A stretch of DNA of 64,000 nucleotides from positions 372,001 through 436,000 of the forward strand of contig NZ_BMRX01000001.1 of the NCBI RefSeq assembly GCF_014648855.1, read 5' to 3'. Origin of the DNA: Streptomyces parvulus. GTDB lineage: Bacteria > Actinomycetota > Actinomycetes > Streptomycetales > Streptomycetaceae. The notes under the pieces were generated by a model, which saw only the letters and a program-made list of their open reading frames with translations, made no database searches and was not told where the DNA came from. Both the position numbers and the translations under genes were made by a program. Within the stretch, counting starts at the first letter, position 1; each line of letters opens with the position of its first letter. This document shows positions 32,791 through 46,140 of the stretch, one piece after another.

Positions 32791-35700
32791 TTGAGTTTCG
32801 ACTCAGGGGCGCGCACGGCCTTCGCGGAACGCCTCGCTCTGCTCTACCGGGAGGCGGGCAACCCCCCTCTGAAGCGCGTGTCCGAGGCCGTCGTCCGGCT
32901 CCAGCGGGTGGACGAACGGGGCCGCCCCGTACGGGTGTCCGCGCAGCGGATCAGCGACTGGCGGCGGGCCAAGAACGTACCCGCCCAATTCCCCGCCCTC
33001 GCGGCCGTCCTGCACGTCCTCGTCCCGCTGGCCCGGCGCGCCCGCCCGGTACCGGTCTCCGCGGGGCTGTACGACCTGGGCCAGTGGCAGCGCCTGTGGG
33101 AGCGGGCGGTGGCCGACCCGACCGGCGAACGCCCCGCGCCCTCCGCCGCGGAGGAGGAGCAGCCCGCCGCCGACACCCAGGCCGCCGGCGGCGTCTGCCC
33201 GTACCGGGGGCTGGCCGCCTACCGCCGGGAGGACGCCGACTGGTTCTTCGGGCGCGAGCGGAGCACGGCGGCCCTCGTCGCCCAGCTCCGGGCGGCCGAG
33301 GAGACCGGCGGCCTGGTGATGCTCGTGGGCGCCTCCGGGGCGGGGAAGTCCTCGCTCCTGAACGCCGGACTCGTGCCCGCCCTTCGGGGTGGCGACGGAA
33401 CGGAGGGCGGCACGGACCCGCCCAAGGAGCCCAGGGAGCCGAGAGAGCCGACCGAGCGGAGGCAGGTCCTCCAGCTCGTGCCGGGCGTCGACCCGCTCGG
33501 GGAACTGGCCCGCCGCATACCCCAGCTGGAGCCCGTCGTACGCGCCGTGCGCGGGACCGGGACGCCGGGCGTGGCCGGCACCGAGGACGCGGTCAGGGCG
33601 GCCTTCGCGGCCTGGGCGGCGCCGGACGGGGAGGCACGGGCACCGTCCGCGCGGCCGGTCGTCATCGTGGACCAGTTCGAGGAGACCTTCACCCTCTGCC
33701 CGGACGAGTCCGAGCGGCGTGCGTTCATCGCCCTGCTCCAGGCCGCCTGCGTGCCGGGCGGCCCCGGGCAGGCGGCGCCGGTCCTCGTGGCGCTGGGCAT
33801 CCGCGCCGACTTCTACGAGCAGTGCCTGCGCCACCCCGAGCTGGCGGACGCCCTCCAGCACCGGCACATGGTGCTCGGGCCGCTGACCACCGCCGAACTG
33901 CGCGAGGCGGTGACCGCCCCCGCCAAGGCCGTCGGCATGGAACTCGAGGCGGGGCTCGCCGAGCTGATCATCCGTGAGGTCAGCACCGACGGCCCGCACG
34001 GGACCCATGACGCGGGCGTGCTGCCGCTCCTCTCGCACGCCCTGCTCGCCACCTGGCAGCGGCGCAAGGCGGGCCGGCTGACGCTCGCCGGGTACCGCGC
34101 GGCAGGCGGCATCCAGGGCGCCGTGGCCGGCACCGCCGAACGGGCCTGGTCGGGCCTGGACCCGGCGGCCCGCACGGCGGCGCGGCTGCTGCTGCTCCGG
34201 CTGGTCCGGCTGGGCGAGGACACCCAGGCGACCCGCAGACGCAGCACGCGGCGGCGGCTGGCGCAGGAAGCCAGGGATCCCGGCAAGACCGAGGAGTCCC
34301 TGGAGGCGCTGGTACGGGCCCGGCTGGTGACCCTCGACGCCGAGACCGTGGAGATCACCCACGAGGCGCTGCTGCACGCCTGGCCGCGGCTGCGCGACTG
34401 GATCGACGAGGACCGCACCGGCAACCTGCTGCGCCAGCGGCTGGAGGAGGACGGCCGGGCCTGGGAGGAGTCCGACCGCGACACCGCTCTGCTCTACCGG
34501 GGCTCCCGGCTGGAACAGGCCCGCGGCTGGGCGGACTCCGCCGGGGGCACCTTCCTGACCCGCAGCGCGGTGGACTTCCTCGCCGCCGCGGGCCGACTGC
34601 GCCGGCGCACCGTCGTGATCCGGCGCGCCGCGGTGTCGGCGCTGGTCGTGCTCGCCCTGGTGGCAGTCGGATCGGCGGTCATCGCCTGGCAGCAGCGCAA
34701 CGACGCGGTCTTCGAGCAGGTCGTCGCCGAGGCCGACCGCGTGGAGGACACGGACCCGTCGCTGTCCGCCCAGCTCGACCTGGCGGCGCACCGCCTGCGG
34801 CCGGACGACGAGAACGTCCGCAACCGGCTGATATCCATCGTGAACGCGCCGCTGGCCACGCCGCTCCTCGGCCACACCGGCGCCGTCTACCTGACCTCGT
34901 TCAGCCCCGACGGCCACACCCTGGCGACGGCCAGCTACGACCGGAGCGTCCGGCTGTGGGACGTGTCCGACCCGGCCCGCCCCGAGCCGCTCGGCAAGCC
35001 GCTCACCGGCCACGACAGCTGGGTGAGCACCGCCGTGTTCAGCCCGGACGGCCGCACCCTGGCCAGCGCCTCCGACGACGGCACGATCCGGCTGTGGGAC
35101 GTACGGGACCCGGCCCACCCGCGTCCGCTCGGCGCGCCCCTGTCCGGCCGCGGCGGCACCGTCTACCTGCTCGCCTTCACGCCGGACGGCCGCACCCTCG
35201 CCTCCGCCCACGACGACCACGCCGTCCGGCTGTGGGACGTCGCCGACCGGAGCCGGCCGCGGGCCCTGGACACCCTCACCGGGTCGGGCGCGGCGGTGCG
35301 CTCCGTGGCGTTCAGCCCGGACGGGCGCACGCTGGCCGCCGGCGGCGACGACAACGCGGTCCGCCTGTGGGACGTGGCCGACCGCGGCCGGCCCCGGGCC
35401 CTGGCCCCCCTGACCGGGCACGGCGCCCTGATCCACTCCGTGGCCTTCAGCCCCGACGGGGACACCCTCGCCAGCGGCAGCGCGGACGACACCGTGCGGC
35501 TGTGGGACGTGAGCGACCCGGCCCGCGCGAGATCCCAGGGCGCCCCGCTCACCGGCCACACCGGGCCCGTCTGGTCGGTCGCCTTCAGCCCCGACGGGGA
35601 CACCCTCGCCGCGAGCAGCGCGGACTCCACGGCGAGCCTGTGGAACGTGAGCGACCCGGCCTACCCGTCGCAGGTGGGGATGCCCCTGGCCGGGAGCAGC

Positions 35701-36831
35701 GGGGAGATGTACGCGCTCGGCTTCAGCCCCGACGGACGCACCCTCGCCACCGGCAGCGGGGACAGCAAGGTGCGCCTGTGGTCGCTGCCGACGTCGGACA
35801 TGATCGGCCGGACCGGTGCCTTCCGCCGGGACGGGGAGGTCATGGCCACCGCGGCCCGCGACGGCCGGGTCCGGCTGTGGAACGTGTCCGACCCCGCCCG
35901 GCCGGTCGCCCTCGCCGAGCCGTTCCGACCCGGCCGGGGCGACATACGGTCGCTGGTCTTCTCCCGGGACGGCGACACCCTGGCGGTGCTCTGCTCGGAC
36001 ACGGTCCACCTCTGGAACGTCGCGGACCCGGCCCGGCCCACCGCCCACGGGCCGCCGGTACCGCTGCGCACCCGGTACGCGGGCCCCGGCTCGCTCGCGT
36101 TCAGCGCCGACGGCCACACGCTGGCGACGGCCTACGAGGACCGCACCGTCCAGCTGTGGAACACCTCGGACCCCGCCCACCCGCGCCGGCTGGGCAACCC
36201 GCTCACCGGCCACCGGGGGTACGTCAACACGCTCGCCTTCAGCCCCGACGGGCGCACCCTCGCCAGCGGCAGCGCCGACGACACCGTGCGGCTCTGGGAC
36301 GTGAGCGACCCCGCGCACGCCGTCCCCCGCGGCAGGCCCCGCACCGGCCACCTCGGGCCCGTCAACGCCCTCGCCTACAGTCCCGACGGGCGCACCCTGG
36401 CCAGCGGCAGCGACGACGGCACGGTCCGCCTCTGGGCCGTCTCCGGCTCCGGGGAGCAGGAGCGGCCGGAGGCCACGCTCGCCGGCCACACCGACTCGGT
36501 GATGTCGGTGACGTTCAGCCAGGGCGGCGAGACGCTGGCCAGCGGCGCCAACGACAACACGGTCCGCCTCTGGAACGTGACGAACCCCGCCGAGGCCGCC
36601 CCCATCGGCCAGTCCATGAGCCCCAACGCCAAGACGGGCAGCTTCCTCGCCTTCAGCCCCGTGCGCCACATGATGGGGGTGTCCAGCGGAACGGACACCG
36701 TCCGGCTCTGGAACCTCGGTGTGGACGACGCCATCGACCGCATCTGCTCGGCCACCCGCGGCGTGCTGACCGAGGAGAAGTGGCGCGAGTACCTGTCCCG
36801 CCTGGACTACGAACCCCCGTGCGGCCACTGA
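32791..36831 (+). CDS. HTH / nSTAND-type NTPase / transmembrane / 14-blade WD40 protein
   Basis: About 1346 residues from the TTG at 32791, chosen because AAGGAG lies 8 nt upstream; a GTG at 32782 adds three residues. Order: N-terminal HTH-like region with conserved VSAQRISDWRRAKNVPAQF; the nSTAND entry motif CPYRGLAAYRREDADWFFGRE; Walker A GASGAGKS (about 180-187); Walker B VVIVDQFEE; helical arm; one membrane helix (AAVSALVVLALVAVGSAVIAW, about 610-630); then 14 WD40 units of the FSPDGRTLASGSADDTVRLWDV type, some degenerate (units 8-10 and 14), enough for two seven-blade propellers. Family members are regulators or conflict/defence NTPases; the role here is unknown. Confidence 0.88.
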   Translation: MSFDSGARTAFAERLALLYREAGNPPLKRVSEAVVRLQRVDERGRPVRVSAQRISDWRRAKNVPAQFPALAAVLHVLVPLARRARPVPVSAGLYDLGQWQRLWERAVADPTGERPAPSAAEEEQPAADTQAAGGVCPYRGLAAYRREDADWFFGRERSTAALVAQLRAAEETGGLVMLVGASGAGKSSLLNAGLVPALRGGDGTEGGTDPPKEPREPREPTERRQVLQLVPGVDPLGELARRIPQLEPVVRAVRGTGTPGVAGTEDAVRAAFAAWAAPDGEARAPSARPVVIVDQFEETFTLCPDESERRAFIALLQAACVPGGPGQAAPVLVALGIRADFYEQCLRHPELADALQHRHMVLGPLTTAELREAVTAPAKAVGMELEAGLAELIIREVSTDGPHGTHDAGVLPLLSHALLATWQRRKAGRLTLAGYRAAGGIQGAVAGTAERAWSGLDPAARTAARLLLLRLVRLGEDTQATRRRSTRRRLAQEARDPGKTEESLEALVRARLVTLDAETVEITHEALLHAWPRLRDWIDEDRTGNLLRQRLEEDGRAWEESDRDTALLYRGSRLEQARGWADSAGGTFLTRSAVDFLAAAGRLRRRTVVIRRAAVSALVVLALVAVGSAVIAWQQRNDAVFEQVVAEADRVEDTDPSLSAQLDLAAHRLRPDDENVRNRLISIVNAPLATPLLGHTGAVYLTSFSPDGHTLATASYDRSVRLWDVSDPARPEPLGKPLTGHDSWVSTAVFSPDGRTLASASDDGTIRLWDVRDPAHPRPLGAPLSGRGGTVYLLAFTPDGRTLASAHDDHAVRLWDVADRSRPRALDTLTGSGAAVRSVAFSPDGRTLAAGGDDNAVRLWDVADRGRPRALAPLTGHGALIHSVAFSPDGDTLASGSADDTVRLWDVSDPARARSQGAPLTGHTGPVWSVAFSPDGDTLAASSADSTASLWNVSDPAYPSQVGMPLAGSSGEMYALGFSPDGRTLATGSGDSKVRLWSLPTSDMIGRTGAFRRDGEVMATAARDGRVRLWNVSDPARPVALAEPFRPGRGDIRSLVFSRDGDTLAVLCSDTVHLWNVADPARPTAHGPPVPLRTRYAGPGSLAFSADGHTLATAYEDRTVQLWNTSDPAHPRRLGNPLTGHRGYVNTLAFSPDGRTLASGSADDTVRLWDVSDPAHAVPRGRPRTGHLGPVNALAYSPDGRTLASGSDDGTVRLWAVSGSGEQERPEATLAGHTDSVMSVTFSQGGETLASGANDNTVRLWNVTNPAEAAPIGQSMSPNAKTGSFLAFSPVRHMMGVSSGTDTVRLWNLGVDDAIDRICSATRGVLTEEKWREYLSRLDYEPPCGH

Positions 36832-36911
36832 CCAAGTGACTCCGGTCACACCCCGATCCCGGACCGACCGGTCGGCACTCACGGCTCGCCCACCCTTGTT
36901 AGCCTGACCCC

Positions 36912-36953
36912 GGCCCGGCCGCCGGCGCATCCCCCGTCGCCGGCGACCGGGCC
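36912..36953 (+). terminator. Hairpin downstream of the WD40 protein
   Basis: Inverted repeat GGCCCGG-cc-GCCGGCG ... CGCCGGC-ga-CCGGGCC, about 80 nt after the stop; strong stem, no T-tract. Confidence 0.5.
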
Positions 36954-37001
36954 TCCTCACGGTCCACCAGCCCCGGCACGCCGAGGTCCTGGAAGACCCG
37001 C

Positions 37002-37166
37002 TCATCGGCTGACGTGCCCCCTGGAAGGGCGGCGGCGCAACCTGCCGCGCACCCACATCACGCTGAGAGCCACAGCGGCGACCGCGGACAGAAGGATCGC
37101 CCCGAGAACCGCTGTCACCCCGGCTGAGATCACGAAGATCGCCCACCACGGCGGATCGCCTTCCAC
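37002..37166 (-). CDS. Small single-helix membrane protein, hypothetical
   Basis: 54 residues from the GTG at 37164-37166 with GAGGAGG 5 nt upstream, a good ribosome-binding site. The sequence is EGDPPWWAIFVISAGVTAVLGAILL followed by more hydrophobic residues and a basic tail (RGRLRRRPSRGHVSR), giving one long or two short membrane helices. It stands alone between the WD40 gene and tRNA-Ile. No family is recognised. Confidence 0.5.
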   Translation of the reverse strand: MEGDPPWWAIFVISAGVTAVLGAILLSAVAAVALSVMWVRGRLRRRPSRGHVSR

Positions 37167-37182
37167 AGTCCTCCTCAGCGAA

Positions 37183-37200
37183 GCGTGCGTGCGTGCGTGC
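37183..37200. repeat. GCGT tetranucleotide repeat
   Basis: About 4.5 uninterrupted GCGT units, 17 bp upstream of the start of the small membrane protein gene. Such repeats can vary by slippage; there is no evidence here that this one does. Confidence 0.6.
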
Positions 37201-37272
37201 CAAGCACGATGCACGACGCCGGTGAGCCGGAGCTGGTTCCGTGACCGCCGTAGATGTCAGCCATGGATGCCA

Positions 37273-37304
37273 AAGACCCCCAACCGCTACCGGCTGGGGG
37301 TCTT
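37273..37304. terminator. Terminator of tRNA-Ile
   Basis: Inverted repeat AAGACCCCCA...TGGGGGTCTT just downstream of the leftward tRNA-Ile. Confidence 0.8.
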
Positions 37305-37309
37305 CGTGA

Positions 37310-37386
37310 TGGTGGGGCTAACAGGATTTGAACCTGTGGCCTCATCCTTATCAGGGATGCGCTCTAACCAACTGAGCTATAGCCCC
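37310..37386 (-). tRNA. tRNA-Ile (anticodon GAT)
   Basis: Leftward cloverleaf GGGGCTATAGCTCAGTTGGTTAG... with acceptor GGGGCTA/TAGCCCC, anticodon loop CTGATAA (GAT) and T arm ACAGGTTCAAATCCTGT. CCA is encoded (37310-37312). Confidence 0.96.
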
Positions 37387-37426
37387 GCCGCGCTCTGCGG
37401 TGTATGTCCCGCGCGCTGACTCCTGA

Positions 37427-37455
37427 AGATTAGCGCACGAGGAGGGCAGTCCCAA
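37427..37455 (-). promoter_or_regulatory. Promoter of tRNA-Ile
   Basis: Leftward TTGGGA (-35) and TAATCT (-10) with exactly 17 nt between them; the -10 is about 40 nt upstream of the tRNA. This fits the principal sigma factor HrdB. Confidence 0.65.
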
Positions 37456-37486
37456 AATCGGTTCTCGCGGGGTCCCGGAGGGACGA

Positions 37487-38203
37487 TCACTCGTCCTCGG
37501 CGAGCGTCAGCTCCACGCCTCCGACGAAGCCGGCGGACAGGTTGTAGATGAACGCGCCGAGCGTGGCCAGCGCCGTCGCGAGGACGACGTCGATGACGGC
37601 GATGACCGTCGCGAACAGCAGCACGTTGGGCAGCGACAGGAAGGACTGGAGGTCGAAGCCGTTGGACTCGTTGGAGCCGGTGGCCTCGGAGATCGTGCCG
37701 CCGACGGTGGAGAAGACGCCCATGGCGTCCATGACCATCCACAGCACGGCGGACGCGACGATCGTGCAGATGCCGAGCGCGATGGAGAGCAGGAAGCTGA
37801 CCTTCATCACCGACCACGGGTCGGCCTTCGACACCCGCAGCCGCGCCTTGCGGACCCGCGGCGTGGTGCGCGCGCCGGTGCGCGGGCGGCGCACGGCGGA
37901 GGCGTTGCCGCCCTGGGTCTGGTAGGCCTGCGGCGGGTGGTACGGCCCGCCCGGCTGCTGGGGCTGCCGCTCCCCCGGCAGCGGTGAGGCCGCCTGCTGG
38001 GTCTGCTGGCCTCGGGTGTCCGTCACAGTTCCCCCCTGGGATCCATGCTTCTGCGACGTCTGCGAGTCGGTCGCGCCGTCGTCGATCTTGCGCAGCTGAG
38101 TCGTGTGCGGATCGGTCGCACGCGCGGCGGAGCCACGGCCGCCGCCGCCCGTTTCCGTACCCCTGGAGGTACCGGCCGACCCGGCGCCCGTGGCTCCGCT
38201 CAC
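37487..38203 (-). CDS. DUF3566 domain membrane protein
   Basis: 238 residues. The first 115 are disordered, Gly/Gln/Thr-rich. A basic segment (RVRKARLRVSKADPWSVMK) then leads to two membrane helices (SFLLSIALGICTIVASAVLWMVMD and LLFATVIAVIDVVLATALATLGAFIYNL), the DUF3566 arrangement. The family sits next to gyrA across actinobacteria, and the spacing to gyrA is only 18 nt, so the two are probably cotranscribed. The function is not established. Confidence 0.9.
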   Translation of the reverse strand: MSGATGAGSAGTSRGTETGGGGRGSAARATDPHTTQLRKIDDGATDSQTSQKHGSQGGTVTDTRGQQTQQAASPLPGERQPQQPGGPYHPPQAYQTQGGNASAVRRPRTGARTTPRVRKARLRVSKADPWSVMKVSFLLSIALGICTIVASAVLWMVMDAMGVFSTVGGTISEATGSNESNGFDLQSFLSLPNVLLFATVIAVIDVVLATALATLGAFIYNLSAGFVGGVELTLAEDE

Positions 38204-38221
38204 GATGACTCTCTCCTCGTG

Positions 38222-40816
<2,595 letters not shown>

Positions 40817-40858
40817 TGCTGGTGAAGGTCCTTCCTGGTGCGGTCAGCTGAGACCGAC

Positions 40859-43354
<2,496 letters not shown>

Positions 43355-43918
43355 TCACCCGTAGGTGTCGCCGGGACCCTGGCTGCCGGGGGCCCGCAGC
43401 GGGCCGTACCGGCGTCCGGGGCCCCCGGAGTGCCCCGGGCCGAGCACCTTGATCATCCGCACCGAACCGTGCCCCAGGTCCTCGTTCAAACGCGCCACCA
43501 GGGTCGGCGCCAGCAGCCGCAGGTTCGTCGCCCAGGCCGTCGAGTCGCAGCGCACGACCAGCACCCGCTCGTCCTCGTCGTACCGCTCCGGCACGCAGTG
43601 CTTGGCCACGTCCTCACCGACGATCTGCGGCCAGCGGCCCATCACCCCGCCCACCGCGGCCGGCGTCTCCCAGCCCCGCTCGGTGATCAGGCGGTTGATC
43701 GCCGACCCGAGCGCCATCGGGTCCCGGCCGTCCGCCCGCGCCCCCGAGCGCAGTCCGCCCCGCCGGGCCTGCTTCTTCTGCCGCGCCTCGTCCCCACGTG
43801 CGCGTGCCGCCTCCCGCGCCGCCCTGAGCGCCACGCGCGCCAGGTCGACGCCCGACGGCTCGGGCTCCCCGCCCCCCGCGGCGGGCTGCTCGCCGGGCAC
43901 CGGTCCGTCCGCGCTCAT
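43355..43918 (-). CDS. DUF721 family protein
   Basis: 187 residues; its ATG overlaps the recF stop by 4 nt. A basic, Ala/Arg-rich N-terminus precedes the DUF721 (DciA-like) domain: [42 protein letters not shown] and [30 protein letters not shown]. Members include DciA, the helicase operator of bacteria lacking DnaC or DnaI, which binds DnaB. The place between recF and gyrB beside the origin supports a replication role in helicase loading, which is inferred from the family. Confidence 0.9.
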   Translation of the reverse strand: MSADGPVPGEQPAAGGGEPEPSGVDLARVALRAAREAARARGDEARQKKQARRGGLRSGARADGRDPMALGSAINRLITERGWETPAAVGGVMGRWPQIVGEDVAKHCVPERYDEDERVLVVRCDSTAWATNLRLLAPTLVARLNEDLGHGSVRMIKVLGPGHSGGPGRRYGPLRAPGSQGPGDTYG

Positions 43919-45036
43919 ACCCGCTCCACCGTGCCCTCCGCGACCGCGAAGCGGGTCCCCGCCAGCACCGCCGGCACGTCGTCGTCGACCGCGGCGGTCA
44001 CCAGTACCTGCTCCCCGGGCGCCACCAGCTCGGCCAGCCGCTCCCGGCGCCGCGCGTCCAGCTCGGCGAAGACGTCGTCCAGGACCAGCACCGGTTCGTT
44101 GCCCTCGGCCCGCAGCAGATCGAAGGAGGCCAGCCGCAGCGCCAGCGCGTACGACCAGGACTCGCCGTGGGAGGCGTACCCCTTGGCGGGCAGCGAGCCC
44201 AGCTTGAGCAGCAGGTCGTCGCGGTGCGGCCCCACCAGGGTCACGCCCCGCTCGATCTCCTGCTTGCGCGCCTCGGCGAGCGCCGCCGTCAGCTGCTCGT
44301 ACAGGTCCTCGCGCGTGTGCGCCTCGCCGGGCGCCGACGGCTTGTACTCCAGGGCGACGGGGCCGCCGCCCGGGGCCAGCCGCTCGTAGGCCTTGTCGGC
44401 CAGCGGCTGCACGGCCGCGATCAGGTCCAGGCGCTGCGCGAGCAGCTCGGCGCCCGCGCGCGCGAGGTGCTGGTCCCAGACGTCGAGCGTGGACAGGTCC
44501 ATCGTCCGGCCCCCGTGCCGGCGGGCGAGCGCGGCGGACTTCAGCAGGGTGTTGCGCTGCTTGAGCACCCGGTCGTAGTCGGCGCGCACCCCGGCCATCC
44601 GCGGCGACCGGGCGGTGATCAGCTCGTCCAGGAAGCGGCGCCGCTCCCCGGGATCGCCCTTCACCAGCGCCAGATCCTCCGGCGCGAACAGCACGGTGCG
44701 CACGATGCCGAGCACGTCACGCGGCTTGACCTGCGAGGACCTGTTGATACGAGCCCGGTTGGCCTTGCCCGGGTTCAGCTCCAGCTCGATCAGCTGCTGC
44801 CGCTCGCCCTGTCTGACCTGGGCGCGGATCACGGCGCGCTCGGCGCCCATGCGGACCAGCGGCGCGTCGGAGGAGACGCGGTGGCTGCCGAGGGTGGCGA
44901 GGTAGCCGACGGCCTCGACCAGGTTCGTCTTGCCCTGCCCGTTGGGGCCGACGAAGGCCGTGACGCCCGGGTCCAGGGGCACCTCGACCCGGGCGTAGGA
45001 GCGGAAGTCGGCCAGCGACAGATGCGTGACGTGCAT
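43915..45036 (-). CDS. recF: RecF recombination mediator
   Basis: 373 residues. SMC-like ATPase: [39 protein letters not shown] with Walker A, the signature region around [14 protein letters not shown] and Walker B in [15 protein letters not shown]. RecF binds single/double-strand junctions and helps load RecA at stalled forks together with RecO and RecR. It follows gnd with about 33 nt and overlaps the DUF721 gene, in the usual dnaA-dnaN-recF-gyrB order except for the inserted gnd. Confidence 0.96.
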   Translation of the reverse strand: MHVTHLSLADFRSYARVEVPLDPGVTAFVGPNGQGKTNLVEAVGYLATLGSHRVSSDAPLVRMGAERAVIRAQVRQGERQQLIELELNPGKANRARINRSSQVKPRDVLGIVRTVLFAPEDLALVKGDPGERRRFLDELITARSPRMAGVRADYDRVLKQRNTLLKSAALARRHGGRTMDLSTLDVWDQHLARAGAELLAQRLDLIAAVQPLADKAYERLAPGGGPVALEYKPSAPGEAHTREDLYEQLTAALAEARKQEIERGVTLVGPHRDDLLLKLGSLPAKGYASHGESWSYALALRLASFDLLRAEGNEPVLVLDDVFAELDARRRERLAELVAPGEQVLVTAAVDDDVPAVLAGTRFAVAEGTVERV

Positions 45037-45069
45037 GGTCGTTCGCCGACCTCCCCAAACTGGTGGTGC

Positions 45070-45945
45070 CTACTTCTTCTCGACCGCGTGGCCGCCGAAC
45101 TGGTTGCGCAGCGCGGCGATCATCTTCATCTGCGGAGAGTCGTCCTGCCGGGACGCGAACCGCGCGAACAGCGACGCCGTGATCGCCGGCAGCGGCACCG
45201 CGTTGTCGATCGCGGCCTCCACCGTCCAGCGTCCCTCACCGGAGTCCTGTGCGTAACCCCGCAGCTCACCGAGGTGCTCGTCCTCGTCGAGCGCGTTGAC
45301 GGCCAGGTCCAGGAGCCAGGAACGGATCACCGTGCCCTCCTGCCAGGAGCGGAAGACCTCGCGGACGTTCTCCACGGAGTCGACCTTCTCCAGCAGCTCC
45401 CAGCCCTCGGCGTAGGCCTGCATCATCGCGTACTCGATGCCGTTGTGGACCATCTTCGCGAAGTGGCCCGCGCCGACCCTGCCGGCGTGGACGGCACCGA
45501 AGTCGCCCTCCGGCTTGAGGGCGTCGAAGACCGGCTGCACCTTGGCGACGTTCTCCGCGTCGCCGCCGTACATCAGCGCGTAGCCGTTCTCCAGGCCCCA
45601 GACGCCGCCGGAGACGCCGCAGTCGACGAAGCCTATGCCCTTGGCGGCCAGCTCCCCGGCGTGCTTCTCGTCGTCCGTCCAGCGGGAGTTGCCGCCGTCC
45701 ACGACGACGTCGCCGGGCTCCAGCAGCTCCCCGAGCCGGTCGACGGTGGCCTGGGTGGCCTCGCCGGCCGGGACCATGACCCAGACCACGCGCGGCGCGC
45801 TGAGCTTGCCCACGAGCTCTTCCAGGCTGTGGACGTCGGCGAGGTCCGCGTTGCGGTCGTATCCGACGACGGTGTGGCCCGCGCGGCGGATCCGCTCGCG
45901 CATGTTGCCGCCCATCTTGCCGAGGCCGACGAGACCGAGCTCCAT
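45070..45945 (-). CDS. gnd: 6-phosphogluconate dehydrogenase, short decarboxylating form
   Basis: 291 residues with GGGAAG upstream. Rossmann start MELGLVGLGKMGGNMRERI, VMVPAGEATQATVDRL, VDGGNSRWTDDEKHAGEL and the catalytic-loop region FVDCGVSGGVWGLENGYALMYGG, then AGHFAKMVHNGIEYAMMQAYAEG with the catalytic Lys. At about 290 residues it is the short GndA type, often NAD-preferring, rather than the 470-residue form. It makes ribulose 5-phosphate. Its position between dnaN and recF is the known Streptomyces order. Confidence 0.95.
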   Translation of the reverse strand: MELGLVGLGKMGGNMRERIRRAGHTVVGYDRNADLADVHSLEELVGKLSAPRVVWVMVPAGEATQATVDRLGELLEPGDVVVDGGNSRWTDDEKHAGELAAKGIGFVDCGVSGGVWGLENGYALMYGGDAENVAKVQPVFDALKPEGDFGAVHAGRVGAGHFAKMVHNGIEYAMMQAYAEGWELLEKVDSVENVREVFRSWQEGTVIRSWLLDLAVNALDEDEHLGELRGYAQDSGEGRWTVEAAIDNAVPLPAITASLFARFASRQDDSPQMKMIAALRNQFGGHAVEKK

Positions 45946-46112
45946 CAGTAGCTTCCCTTAGGTGTGCGAGGTGGCAAGGCGGCACCTCCGAACCCGCCGG
46001 ATGCGTGCCGCGGCACTTTCGTACCCGCGCCGAGCCTAAACCCGCACGTCCGTGCACAGCTGTGGGCATACGCGCTCAGACGTACGCCCCCACCTGCGGG
46101 TTTTCCTCACCC

Positions 46113-46121
46113 TGTGGACAA
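46113..46121 (-). promoter_or_regulatory. DnaA box between dnaN and gnd
   Basis: Perfect TGTGGACAA (reverse of TTGTCCACA) 19 nt beyond the dnaN stop. CACAGCTGTGGG at about 46057-46068 is a weaker neighbour. Confidence 0.7.
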
Positions 46122-46140
46122 CCCCGACGGAACGGGACGC

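Noticed and set aside
34880..36730. Regularly spaced similar DNA units that look like a repeat array
   Set aside because: They are WD40-coding repeats of about 120-140 bp with diverged sequence, not CRISPR repeats; there are no identical short repeats with unique spacers and no cas genes.
32803..37203. A 1466-codon open frame on the minus strand opposite the WD40 gene
   Set aside because: It is a shadow: the plus-strand frame has clear NTPase and WD40 motifs and the expected third-position GC bias, whereas the minus frame is a low-complexity Gly/Val/Arg product typical of antisense frames in GC-rich DNA.
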